DNA of 64,000 nt, from positions 1 to 64,000 of the forward strand of contig NZ_NESL01000003.1 in the NCBI RefSeq assembly GCF_003063435.1, read 5' to 3'. The notes under the pieces were generated by a model, which did not search any database, was not told where the DNA came from, and saw only the letters and a list, made by a program, of their open reading frames with translations. This DNA comes from Limnohabitans sp. 2KL-1. Lineage in GTDB: Bacteria; Pseudomonadota; Gammaproteobacteria; Burkholderiales; Burkholderiaceae_C. This document shows positions 8,521 to 16,677 of this stretch, one piece after another. A program made the position numbers and the translations under genes. How positions within the stretch are numbered: position 1 is the stretch's first letter; every line of letters starts with the position of its first letter.

Positions 8521-9510
8521 GTGACCCGTTTTTGTGTATTTTCCAGAGTTTTGGCCTGGGTGTTTGTGGCGTCTTTGGCGCTCCCTTTGCAGGCCAAAAC
8601 ACCGGCACCTGTTTTTGTTCTCAACTCGCTCGATGGCAATGTGAGCGTGATTGACCCCGTGAGCTGGACCGAAACCAAGCGCATTCCCACCGGTAAAGAG
8701 CCGCACCATTTGTACCTCACTCCCGATGAGAAATCGGTCATCGTGGCCAATGCCATGGGTGACTCGCTCACCTTCATTGACCCGCGCACGGCCCAGATCC
8801 AGCGCACCGTGAAGGGCATTCTCGACCCGTACCACCTGCGGTTTTCACCCGACATGAAGTGGTTCGTGATTGCCGCCAACCGACTGAACCACGTGGACGT
8901 TTACCACTGGGATGGTCACAACGCCACGCTGGCCAAGCGCATCTCTACGGGCAAGACGCCCAGCCATCTGTGGATCGACAGCCAAAGCAAGATGGTCTGG
9001 GCGTCGATGCAAGACAGCGATGAGATCGTGGCGATTGATCTGGCAACGCAAACCTTGAAGTCACGCACCAAGGTGGGATCTGTGCCGGCCGATTTGTTCG
9101 GTACGCCCGACGACAAGTCGTTGTTGGTTGGCTTGACCGGCGGGGACGGGGTAGAGGTCTACGACATCAGCGGCGCTCAACCCAAGTGGGTCAAAAAGAT
9201 CACCACGGGCAAGGGGGCGCATGCCTTCAGGGCTTTGGGTGACAAGCGCCATGTGATGGTCAGCAACCGTGTGACCAATTCGATCAGCCAAATTGACTAT
9301 GTGAACATGGCTGTTGTGGCCGAGTTTCCCGGTCCTGCGGGACCGGACTGCATGGACATCACGGCCGACGGCAAATACATTTTGGTGGCCTCGCGCTGGG
9401 CCAAGAAACTCACGGTGATTGACATCGCCACGCGCAAGGTGGTGCGGCAGGTCCCAGTGGGCAAATCGCCCCATGGGGTGTGGACACTGGACCATGCGCC
9501 TCGCCATTGA
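8521..9510 (+). CDS. Secreted YVTN-type beta-propeller protein
   Basis: 329 residues starting at GTG 8521, with a Sec signal peptide of about 25 residues (hydrophobic run, then LPLQAK). The rest is a series of roughly 40-residue units of the kind VFVLNSLDGNVSVIDP, VIVANAMGDSLTFIDP and ILVASRWAKKLTVIDIATRK. These are YVTN/cytochrome-d1-like propeller blades, about six or seven in all. No haem ligand set or enzyme motif is visible, so a periplasmic binding or scaffold role is inferred. Its 3' end overlaps the start of the deacetylase gene by 17 bases, suggesting translational coupling and a joint role at the cell envelope. Confidence 0.8.
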   Translation: MTRFCVFSRVLAWVFVASLALPLQAKTPAPVFVLNSLDGNVSVIDPVSWTETKRIPTGKEPHHLYLTPDEKSVIVANAMGDSLTFIDPRTAQIQRTVKGILDPYHLRFSPDMKWFVIAANRLNHVDVYHWDGHNATLAKRISTGKTPSHLWIDSQSKMVWASMQDSDEIVAIDLATQTLKSRTKVGSVPADLFGTPDDKSLLVGLTGGDGVEVYDISGAQPKWVKKITTGKGAHAFRALGDKRHVMVSNRVTNSISQIDYVNMAVVAEFPGPAGPDCMDITADGKYILVASRWAKKLTVIDIATRKVVRQVPVGKSPHGVWTLDHAPRH

Positions 9511-10297
9511 CGCGGTTCGTGCGCTGACCGCCTGCCTGCTGTGGGCGGGCAGTTTGCCGCTGGCAGGTGCCAGTTGCAGCCAGCCTGTTTATCTGACATT
9601 CGATACCGGCCACATGGGCGTGGCCCCGCTGATTGCTGACGTGCTGCAGCGTCAACAGGTCAAGGTCACCTTTTTTGCAGCGCATGAAAAAACCCGCGAG
9701 GGCGACGGCACCTTGGGCCAGCACTGGGCACCCTGGTGGCAGGCACGCGCAACGGAAGGTCATGCCTTTGCCTCGCACACTTGGAGCCACGCTTACTGGC
9801 GCGCCGATGTGCAAGAAGGTGGTGTGCAAAAATTTCGCATCCGCCCCAGCGCTGGTGCACAGGCGGGCCAAAACCTCCTTTGGACCGCGCAAGATTACTG
9901 CGACAACTTGCGACAGGCAGCGCAGCGCTTGCAGGTGTTAACCGGGCAAGCCCCGCTGCCACTGTTCCGGGCCCCTGGTGGCAAAACGTCGCCACGCCTT
10001 CTTCAGGCGGCCCGGCAATGCGGCTTTGCCCATGTGGGTTGGGCCGATGCGGGTTTTTTGGGCGACGAGTTGCCCAGCGACCCCTACCCCAATGCACAGC
10101 TGTTGCAACAAGCCCTGCAACGGATTCGCCCAGGTGACATCCTGATGGCGCACCTGGGCATCTGGTCGCGACAAGACCCTTGGGCACCTGCCGTGCTGGA
10201 GCCGTTGATCGTGGGTCTGAAGGCGCGTGGCTTGTGTTTTGCCACTTTGCGTGAGCACCCGGCTTACCGCGACTGGGTTCGCCAAAATCCCCTTTGA
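9494..10297 (+). CDS. NodB-type polysaccharide deacetylase family protein
   Basis: 267 residues from the ATG at 9494, with a signal peptide ending near residue 25 (LPLAGASC). NodB homology motifs are present: motif 1 as YLTFDTGHMG, motif 2 HAFASHTWSHAY (His-x3-His metal site), motif 3 LFRAPGGK, motif 4 around HVGWADAG and motif 5 ILMAHLG. Known members remove acetyl groups from sugars of cell-wall or exopolysaccharides in the periplasm. Motif 1 has Thr in place of the second Asp (usual TFDDG), which in typical members helps bind the metal, so activity may differ. The gene overlaps the propeller gene upstream by 17 bases. Confidence 0.82.
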   Translation: MRLAIDAVRALTACLLWAGSLPLAGASCSQPVYLTFDTGHMGVAPLIADVLQRQQVKVTFFAAHEKTREGDGTLGQHWAPWWQARATEGHAFASHTWSHAYWRADVQEGGVQKFRIRPSAGAQAGQNLLWTAQDYCDNLRQAAQRLQVLTGQAPLPLFRAPGGKTSPRLLQAARQCGFAHVGWADAGFLGDELPSDPYPNAQLLQQALQRIRPGDILMAHLGIWSRQDPWAPAVLEPLIVGLKARGLCFATLREHPAYRDWVRQNPL

Positions 10298-10358
10298 TTA
10301 CCCTGATCGACAGCCCGTTTGGATGACGGGTTTGACCCGATTCACGACAATCCCACCT

Positions 10359-11321
10359 ATGGACTTCCTGATTGACCTTTTCGAGTGGCTGCAGCAAACG
10401 CTTTACGAAGTGCTGGTTCAACCCGTGGCCTTTGCCGCGGGCCTGGGCCATTTGCTCGAGAAAGCCTACGAAGGCACAGGCTGGGTGGTGGTGGGCCTGT
10501 TGCAGCTGCTGGTCATGCTGGCCGTGATTGGCCCCATGCAGCGGCGCTGGCCGGTGGAGCCAGTGACAGACCGCCTGGCGGTGTGGGCCGATGTGGTCTA
10601 CACCCTGGTTCACCGGCTGGGGCTGTTCAAGCTGGGGATGTTCTTCACGTTTGACTACGCGTTTGAGCAAGGGCTGGGCAGCTTGCGCGCCATGGGCCTG
10701 CCGACGCTGCACCTGGACGGTTTGTGGCCTGGTGTGACCGATCTGGCCTGGGTCAGTTTTGTGGGGTACCTGGTGGTGTTTGATTTTGTGAACTACTGGA
10801 TTCACCGGGCGCAGCACCAGTCCAACACCTGGTGGGCCCTGCATTCGCTGCACCATTCGCAGCGGCAAATGACCATGTGGAGCGACAACCGCAACCACTT
10901 GCTCGATGACATCGTGACCAGCCTGGTCCTGTCGGCGGTGGCGGTGCTGATCGGCGTCGGGCCCGCCCAGTTTGTGGCGCTGGTGGCCATCGGCCAGCTG
11001 AGCGAGAACTTTCAGCACGCCAATGTGCGCATCTGGTTTGGCCGCATCGGCGAGCGCTTGTGGGTCAGCCCGCGTTTTCACCGCAGGCACCACAGCATTG
11101 GCATTGGGCATGAATCCGAAGTGCAGGGCCGCAAGGTGCTGGGCGGCTGTAATTTTGGGGTGCTGCTGCCCTGGTGGGACATGCTCTTTGGCACCGCCGA
11201 CTTCAAGTTGCGCTTTGACGCAACAGGCGTGCGCGACCAAGTGGAGCAAGGCCGTGACTACGGCGTCAGCTTTTGGGCGCAGCAGCGGCAGGGCTTGTTG
11301 CGCCTGCTGGGGCGTGGCTGA
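10359..11321 (+). CDS. Sterol desaturase/fatty acid hydroxylase family membrane protein
   Basis: 320 residues from the ATG at 10359. Three to five hydrophobic segments surround the conserved His clusters of the di-iron family: WIHRAQH, HSLHHSQ and HRRHHS, plus a His in NRNHLLDD. Family members hydroxylate or desaturate lipid chains using O2 at the inner membrane. The bacterial substrate is unknown. The C-terminal tail (VEQGRDYGVSFWAQQ) is typical of proteobacterial members. It lies 61 bases after the deacetylase gene on the same strand and could be in the same transcript. Confidence 0.86.
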   Translation: MDFLIDLFEWLQQTLYEVLVQPVAFAAGLGHLLEKAYEGTGWVVVGLLQLLVMLAVIGPMQRRWPVEPVTDRLAVWADVVYTLVHRLGLFKLGMFFTFDYAFEQGLGSLRAMGLPTLHLDGLWPGVTDLAWVSFVGYLVVFDFVNYWIHRAQHQSNTWWALHSLHHSQRQMTMWSDNRNHLLDDIVTSLVLSAVAVLIGVGPAQFVALVAIGQLSENFQHANVRIWFGRIGERLWVSPRFHRRHHSIGIGHESEVQGRKVLGGCNFGVLLPWWDMLFGTADFKLRFDATGVRDQVEQGRDYGVSFWAQQRQGLLRLLGRG

Positions 11322-11369
11322 GCGGGGCGACGCACAGGCCCGTTGCGCTCAGCTGTTAAGCTTTCGACC

Positions 11370-12290
11370 ATGAAAATGTTGATCGATTCCTTTTGGCGCG
11401 CGGTGGTGTATTGCCTCTATCCACGGGTGATCGGCTTGTCTTTTTTGCCGCTGGTGCTGATCGTGGCCTCGTCCTGGTTGTTGGGCTACCTGTATTGGGA
11501 CATGGCCGTCACCTGGGTGCGTGCTTGGCTGGACGCCTCCAGTTGGTTGGCGGTGGTGTGGCGCTGGCTCGAAGGCATAGGCTTGCCCGATCTGAAGACG
11601 GTGGTGGCACCATTGCTGGTGATTTTTTCGGTCACACCCCTTGTGGTGGTGGCGTCTTTGTTGGCGGTGTCGTTCCTGATGACGCCTTCGCTGACCCGCT
11701 TGGTGGCCGATCGGCGTTTTGCGGGGTTGCAGCGCAAACGGGGCGGCAGTTTGCTTTTGAGTTTGTGGTGGACCTTCTTGTCATTGCTGCTGGCGCTGGG
11801 CGCCTTGTTGCTCACTTTGCCCATGTGGTTGGTGCCGCCCTTGGCCATGCTGCTGCCCGCACTGATTTGGGGCTGGCTCACCTACCGCGTCATGGCGTTT
11901 GATGTGCTGGCCGAGTTTGCCAGCGTTGATGAGCGCAACACCCTGATGGCGCGTCACCGCATGAGCCTGCTGGGCATCGGGGTGGTCACGGGTCTCATGG
12001 GCGCAGCGCCCAGCCTGGTGTGGGCCTCGGGGGCCTTGTTTGCCGCAGCCTTTGTGATTCTCGTGCCCCTGGCCATCTGGATCTACACCTTGGTTTTTGC
12101 TTTTTCCTCGCTGTGGTTTGCGCATTTTTCGCTGGCGGCCTTGCAAGCTTTGCGCAACGAACCACCGCACGCAGCGGCCCATGACACCGCCGTGCCGGCT
12201 TCTCCTCACGCGGTGGCCCGCTTGGGGGCAGGGGCAGGTGAAAACAAGGCCGACGGCGTCACCGATGTCGATCCCCGCCCCATCCTTTGA
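11370..12290 (+). CDS. EI24 domain (CysZ-like) integral membrane protein
   Basis: 306 residues from the ATG at 11370. Hydrophobic segments lie near residues 20-45, 75-105, 135-180 and 205-260. The pattern, with an N-terminal FWRAVVYCLYPRVIGLSFLP and a central VSFLMTPSLTRLVADRRF, is that of the EI24/CysZ family. In Enterobacteria CysZ imports sulfate. Burkholderiales members of this length are mostly uncharacterised, so transport of sulfate is only a possibility. The last ~45 residues are hydrophilic and His/Ala-rich. It lies 48 bases after the desaturase gene and 61 bases before the molybdopterin-binding gene. Confidence 0.75.
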   Translation: MKMLIDSFWRAVVYCLYPRVIGLSFLPLVLIVASSWLLGYLYWDMAVTWVRAWLDASSWLAVVWRWLEGIGLPDLKTVVAPLLVIFSVTPLVVVASLLAVSFLMTPSLTRLVADRRFAGLQRKRGGSLLLSLWWTFLSLLLALGALLLTLPMWLVPPLAMLLPALIWGWLTYRVMAFDVLAEFASVDERNTLMARHRMSLLGIGVVTGLMGAAPSLVWASGALFAAAFVILVPLAIWIYTLVFAFSSLWFAHFSLAALQALRNEPPHAAAHDTAVPASPHAVARLGAGAGENKADGVTDVDPRPIL

Positions 12291-12351
12291 GTGCTGCCAT
12301 GCCATCCCGTGTGCAGACCGTCCTTTCATCCCGAAACCCGAGACCTCCCAC

Positions 12352-13167
12352 ATGACCCCGACTTTTGGCCTGATCATCATTGGCGACGAAATCATGTCCG
12401 GCAAGCGCCAGGACAAGCACATGCCCAAAGTCATTGAACTGATGACCCAGCGGGGCCTGAGCCTGACTTGGGCCGAGTACGTGGGGGATTCGCCAGAGCG
12501 TATCACCGCGACCTTGCAGCGCGCCTTCGCTTCGGCCGATGTGGTGTTCAGTTGTGGCGGTATCGGGGCCACGCCCGATGACCACACGCGCCAATGTGCT
12601 GGCAAGGCACTGGGCGTGCCCTTGGTGCTGCACCCCGAAGCCAAGTTGTTGATTCACGAGCGCATGCAAGACACGGCCCGGGAGCAGGGCGTGGCCTATG
12701 AGCCAGACCGCCCTGACAATGTTCATCGCCTGAACATGGGGGTGTTTCCCCAGACAGCGGCCATCATCCGCAACCCCTATAACAAGATTCCTGGTTTCAG
12801 TTGCCGTGGTGTCGGCGGTGGCGCGGTGCACTTTGTGCCGGGCTTTCCGGTCATGGCTTGGCCGATGATCGAGTCCATTCTGGATGCGCAATACAGCGCT
12901 CACTTCCGCCAGAACGCGTATGTTGAAAAGTCGGTGGTCATTTTCGGCGCGATGGAAGCCACTTTGACCCCGCTGATGGAAGCGATTGAAGCCGCGCATC
13001 CCGGCGTGAAGGTGTTCAGCCTGCCCAGCGTGGACCACCCACAATGGGGTCGCCACATCGAGTTGGGTGTCAAAGGCGAACCCGTGGATGCCGAGCGGGC
13101 CTATGCCGACCTGCGCCAAGGCTTGAAACCTTTTTCGCTGGAATATGGCCCTGAGTTGGTGCGTTGA
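12352..13167 (+). CDS. Molybdopterin-binding (CinA N-terminal-like) protein
   Basis: 271 residues from the ATG at 12352. The open frame reaches further upstream over the previous gene, but the MoaB/MogA-like fold begins at this Met (TFGLIIIGDEIMSGKRQDKH). The signature SCGGIGATPDDHTRQ matches the GGxGxTPDD motif of CinA N-terminal and MogA/MoeA domains. The CinA C-terminal deamidase domain is absent, so this is a standalone COG1058-type protein. A role in nicotinamide-nucleotide or cofactor repair is possible but not shown by the sequence. It ends shortly before the NtrC-like sites of glnA. Confidence 0.85.
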   Translation: MTPTFGLIIIGDEIMSGKRQDKHMPKVIELMTQRGLSLTWAEYVGDSPERITATLQRAFASADVVFSCGGIGATPDDHTRQCAGKALGVPLVLHPEAKLLIHERMQDTAREQGVAYEPDRPDNVHRLNMGVFPQTAAIIRNPYNKIPGFSCRGVGGGAVHFVPGFPVMAWPMIESILDAQYSAHFRQNAYVEKSVVIFGAMEATLTPLMEAIEAAHPGVKVFSLPSVDHPQWGRHIELGVKGEPVDAERAYADLRQGLKPFSLEYGPELVR

Positions 13168-13174
13168 TTTAAAA

Positions 13175-13212
13175 AACACCAAAACAGTGCAAAATTGACC
13201 CGTTTTGGTGCA
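13175..13212 (+). promoter_or_regulatory. Two NtrC-like binding sites upstream of glnA
   Basis: Site 1 (13175-13191, AACACCAAAACAGTGCA) matches 13 of 17 positions of the enterobacterial NtrC consensus TGCACCAAAATGGTGCA. Site 2 (13196-13212, read on the minus strand as TGCACCAAAACGGGTCA) matches 14 of 17. Their centres are 21 bases apart, two helical turns, as expected for cooperative binding of dimers. They lie about 190-225 bases upstream of the sigma-54 promoter, a normal enhancer distance. Confidence 0.7.
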
Positions 13213-13400
13213 TTGATGGGCTGGGTGTGACGCGGTTTGCCGGGCTTCGCGGAGCGCCAGATTTTAGATAGGGCTTCCAGTTTGCCCGCCGATTCCCTGA
13301 CGCGCATCCGCTTTCTGTGCTTTTTTGTGACGCAGACAACCCGGCAGGCCGGACGCAAGGCACAATCACGGGTTGTTCAGCTTCGGTTGACTGGGCCACT

Positions 13401-13416
13401 TGGCACAGAAACTGCA
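13401..13416 (+). promoter_or_regulatory. Sigma-54 promoter of glnA
   Basis: TGGCAC-N5-CTGCA, one base from the consensus TGGCAC-N5-TTGCA, with the invariant GG and GC dinucleotides separated by exactly 10 bases. Transcription would start around 13427, giving a short leader with the Shine-Dalgarno AGGAGA at 13453-13458. Confidence 0.8.
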
Positions 13417-13463
13417 AGACCTGTGCGTCAGCTTTTTAACCCCTTTCCATTCAGGAGAATTTG

Positions 13464-14879
13464 ATGGCCAAGACCGTCGCAGACGTGATGAAGATGGTGA
13501 AAGAGAACGAAGTCAAGTTCGTTGACTTCCGTTTCACCGATACCCGTGGCAAATGGCAGCACATCACTGCGCCCGTGTCGCAGTTTGACGAGAGCAAGTT
13601 CGAAGAAGGCCAGGCCTTTGACGGTTCTTCGATCGCCGGCTGGAAGGGCATTGAAGCCTCCGACATGTTGTTGATCCCTGACGCCAACAGCGCCTTCATC
13701 GATCCTTTCTTCGAAGAAGTCACCCTGGTGCTGATCTGCGACGTGATCGAACCCACCGACGGCAAAGCCTACGAGCGTGACCCACGTTCGATCGCCAAGC
13801 GCGCTGAGACTTACCTCAAGCAAGCTGGCCTGGGCGACACTGCGTTCTTCGGTCCTGAGCCAGAATTCTTCTTGTTTGACGACGTGCGCTGGAGCACCGA
13901 GCCGAACAACACCTTCTACGCCATCGACGAAGCTGAAGCCCCATGGAACAGCGGCACCAAGATGGAAAACGGCAACAGCGGTCACCGCAACCGCGTCAAA
14001 GGTGGCTACTTCCCAGTGCCTCCTGTTGACAGCACACACGACATGCGCAGCGAGATGTCCCTGATCCTCGAATCGATTGGCATTCCAGTTGAAGTGCACC
14101 ACCACGAAGTGGCTGGCGCAGGTCAGTGCGAAATCGGCACCCGTTTCTCGACCCTGGTTGAGCGCGCCGACTGGACCCTGATGCAAAAGTACGTGATCCA
14201 CAACGTGGCCAACGCGTACGGCAAAACCGCCACCTTCATGCCCAAGCCTTACGCGGGCGACAACGGTTCCGGCATGCACGTTCACCAGTCCGTCTGGAAA
14301 GACGGCAAGAACCTGTTCGCTGGCAACGGTTACGCTGGTTTGTCTGAATTCGCCCTGTTCTACATCGGCGGCATCATCAAGCACGCTCGCGCCCTGAACG
14401 CGATCACCAACCCTGGCACCAACAGCTACAAGCGCTTGGTGCCTCACTACGAAGCGCCCGTGAAATTGGCTTACTCGGCCAAGAACCGCTCCGCTTCGAT
14501 CCGCATCCCCAACGTCGCATCCGACAAGGGTCGTCGCGTGGAAGCCCGCTTCCCCGATCCACTGTGCAACCCTTACCTCGGCTTTGCAGCCTTGTTGATG
14601 GCGGGCCTGGACGGCGTGGAAAACAAGATCCACCCCGGCGAAGCAGCGACCAAAGACCTGTACCACCTGCCGCCAGAAGAAGACAAGTTGGTGCCCACCG
14701 TGTGCTCCAGCCTGGACCAGGCGTTGGAAGCCCTCGACGCTGACCGCGCTTTCCTGACCAAGGGTGGCGTGTTCACCGACTCGTGGATCGACGCCTACAT
14801 CGAACTGAAGATGCAGGAAGTCAACCGCAGCCGCGTGGAAGTGTCCCCTGTCGAATACGACATGTACTACTCGCTGTAA
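13464..14879 (+). CDS. glnA: Type I glutamine synthetase
   Basis: 471 residues, the normal length of GSI-beta. It condenses glutamate and ammonia with ATP in the cytoplasm and is the main ammonia-assimilation step. Start is the ATG at 13464, with AGGAGA five bases upstream. Landmarks include [27 protein letters not shown], the ATP-site [33 protein letters not shown], and RSASIRIP. The adenylylation tyrosine is conserved (Tyr400 in DLYHLPPEE), so activity is probably controlled by GlnE/PII. The promoter is sigma-54 type with NtrC-like sites, and ntrB and ntrC follow downstream. Its codon use is very regular, as expected of a highly expressed gene. Confidence 0.98.
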   Translation: MAKTVADVMKMVKENEVKFVDFRFTDTRGKWQHITAPVSQFDESKFEEGQAFDGSSIAGWKGIEASDMLLIPDANSAFIDPFFEEVTLVLICDVIEPTDGKAYERDPRSIAKRAETYLKQAGLGDTAFFGPEPEFFLFDDVRWSTEPNNTFYAIDEAEAPWNSGTKMENGNSGHRNRVKGGYFPVPPVDSTHDMRSEMSLILESIGIPVEVHHHEVAGAGQCEIGTRFSTLVERADWTLMQKYVIHNVANAYGKTATFMPKPYAGDNGSGMHVHQSVWKDGKNLFAGNGYAGLSEFALFYIGGIIKHARALNAITNPGTNSYKRLVPHYEAPVKLAYSAKNRSASIRIPNVASDKGRRVEARFPDPLCNPYLGFAALLMAGLDGVENKIHPGEAATKDLYHLPPEEDKLVPTVCSSLDQALEALDADRAFLTKGGVFTDSWIDAYIELKMQEVNRSRVEVSPVEYDMYYSL

Positions 14880-14923
14880 GCGGTATGTTCCACATTGCAC
14901 ACGCCCCGTGCAATGCCCCTCAA

Positions 14924-14948
14924 GGACGGCTCAGGCCGTCCTTTTTTT
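14924..14948 (+). terminator. Rho-independent terminator of glnA
   Basis: GGACGGC-TCAG-GCCGTCC: a perfect 7-bp stem with a 4-nt loop, followed directly by seven T residues. Confidence 0.92.
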
Positions 14949-15002
14949 CTGGTGCAATGTCGTTGCGTTTTTGAAGCTGCCAGATCACATCGGGTTCAGA
15001 CC

Positions 15003-15581
15003 ATGAAAAACCTCTTATCCGCCGTGTCAAAGCAATGGCTACGCCCTGTTTCTCGGGGTTGCTTGTGGAGTGCTGTTTTGGCCACAACCGTGTTGGCCCA
15101 AGAAGCCATTTACCGCTGTGGTCAGGAATACACCAACGCGCCCCGCGACACCACGCGGTGTGAACGCATGTCCCCTCAGGCGGTCACGGTCATCACGGGC
15201 ACACGCCCGGTGGCGTCTTTGCCCGCTGCGGCCGTGTCGGCACGTGTGGGCGCGCCCCCTGATGGTGTGCGCGCAAGCGATGCACGCACCAAAGTGGAGT
15301 CTGTGCGTCAGGCCAATGCCCCGCAAACTGAGCGCGATGCACAAGCCCGCAGCATTGTGAGTCTGGAGCTGGACAAAGCGCGCCAGCAACTCGCGCAACT
15401 GGTGCAGGAATACAACCAGGGTGAGCCTGAAAAATGGGCCAGCGAAGCGCGTAACCACACCAAATACCTGGACCGTGTGGCGGCCCTCAAAGCCGCCATT
15501 GAGCGCACCGAGCGTGACATTGTCAGCCTGCAGCGCGAGTTGAACCGCCGTCCGGTGCTTGCCAGTTCTGCCGCGCCATGA
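15003..15581 (+). CDS. Secreted DUF4124-like protein with C-terminal coiled coil
   Basis: 192 residues from the ATG at 15003. A signal peptide ends around LATTVLAQ (residue 33). The next segment, AIYRCGQEYTNAPRDTTRCE, fits the DUF4124 pattern (aromatic-x-Cys ... Tyr-Thr-Asn ... Cys). An Ala/Val/Arg-rich linker follows, then a charged alpha-helical region (about residues 105-185) that looks like a coiled coil. The function is unknown. Its stop overlaps the ntrB start (ATGA), so translation of the two is probably coupled. A small protein of this sort between glnA and ntrB is, as far as I know, a recurring arrangement in Burkholderiales. Confidence 0.78.
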   Translation: MKNLLSAVSKQWLRPVSRGCLWSAVLATTVLAQEAIYRCGQEYTNAPRDTTRCERMSPQAVTVITGTRPVASLPAAAVSARVGAPPDGVRASDARTKVESVRQANAPQTERDAQARSIVSLELDKARQQLAQLVQEYNQGEPEKWASEARNHTKYLDRVAALKAAIERTERDIVSLQRELNRRPVLASSAAP

Positions 15582-16642
15582 ACACCCCTGTGTCTCGTTT
15601 TCAGGCCTTTGACTTGCTGGCCACCCCTGTGGCCGTGCTCGAAGGCGGTGGTCAGGTGCGCTTTGTCAATGCCGCGCTCGAAGACGTGCTGGGCATGTCG
15701 CGCCGCACCTTGCAGGGCCTGCACATGCCCGACTTTTTTGTGGACGGACAGCCGCTCAAAAATGCGCTGGCGGGCGCGCAGTCCAACGAGTTTGCGGCCC
15801 TGCGCTACGAAGCCCAGCTGCGCCGCCTGCACCATGAAGACAGCCTGCCGGTGCATGTGATCGTGGCCCCGTCGGACCAGCCGCAAGAGGTGATCGTCGA
15901 GCTGCTGCCGGTGGAGCAGCAAACCCGCCAAGAGCGCGAAGAGCGCTTGCTGGAGCAGGCCCAGGCCAACAAGGAGCTGATCCGCAACCTGGCGCACGAG
16001 ATCAAAAACCCGTTGGGCGGCATTCGCGGCTCGGCGCAGCTGCTGGAGATGGAGCTGGGCAGCAAAGACCTGACCGAATACACCCAGGTCATCATCCATG
16101 AGGCCGACCGCCTGCAAACCCTGGTGGACCGGCTGCTGGCCCCGCACCGCCGCCCGCATGTGGTGAGCGATGTGAACATCCACGAGGTGTGCGAGCGTGT
16201 TCGCACCCTGATCCTGGCCGAGTTCCCCCGTGGCTTGAAGGTCGTGCGCGACTACGACATCTCGATCCCTGAGTTTCGCGGTGACCGCGAACAGCTCATT
16301 CAGGTGGTGCTCAACATCACCCACAACGCCGCCCAGGCCCTGCAAGAACGCATTGCGCAAGGCGATGCGCAGATCACACTCAGGAGCCGCATCTTGCGGC
16401 AAGTCACGTTTGGCAAGCAGCGTTACCGCCTGGCATTGGAATTGCATGTCATCGACAACGGGCCTGGTGTTCCAGACTCGATCAAGGACCGCATTTTTTT
16501 CCCGCTCATATCGGGACGCGAAGGCGGTTCGGGCCTGGGGCTGACATTGGCGCAAACCTTTGTGCAACAACACCACGGCATGATCGAATGTGACAGCGAG
16601 CCTGGCCGTACGGATTTCAAAATTTTGATTCCGTTGCCTTAA
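15578..16642 (+). CDS. ntrB: Nitrogen regulation sensor histidine kinase NtrB
   Basis: 354 residues. An N-terminal PAS domain (about residues 8-120) is followed by a dimerisation/phosphoacceptor helix with RNLAHEIKNPLGGIRGSAQ (phospho-His at 140). The catalytic domain has an N box (NITHNAAQAL), G1 (DNGPGVP) and G2 (GREGGSGLGLTLAQ). There is no membrane segment, as expected for NtrB, which is controlled by the PII protein and phosphorylates or dephosphorylates NtrC. The start is fixed by the ATGA overlap with the upstream gene, and ntrC follows after 35 bases. Confidence 0.93.
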   Translation: MNTPVSRFQAFDLLATPVAVLEGGGQVRFVNAALEDVLGMSRRTLQGLHMPDFFVDGQPLKNALAGAQSNEFAALRYEAQLRRLHHEDSLPVHVIVAPSDQPQEVIVELLPVEQQTRQEREERLLEQAQANKELIRNLAHEIKNPLGGIRGSAQLLEMELGSKDLTEYTQVIIHEADRLQTLVDRLLAPHRRPHVVSDVNIHEVCERVRTLILAEFPRGLKVVRDYDISIPEFRGDREQLIQVVLNITHNAAQALQERIAQGDAQITLRSRILRQVTFGKQRYRLALELHVIDNGPGVPDSIKDRIFFPLISGREGGSGLGLTLAQTFVQQHHGMIECDSEPGRTDFKILIPLP

Positions 16643-16677
16643 CGCACAAAAAAGTGTCCACAGAAAGTGCCGCATTC

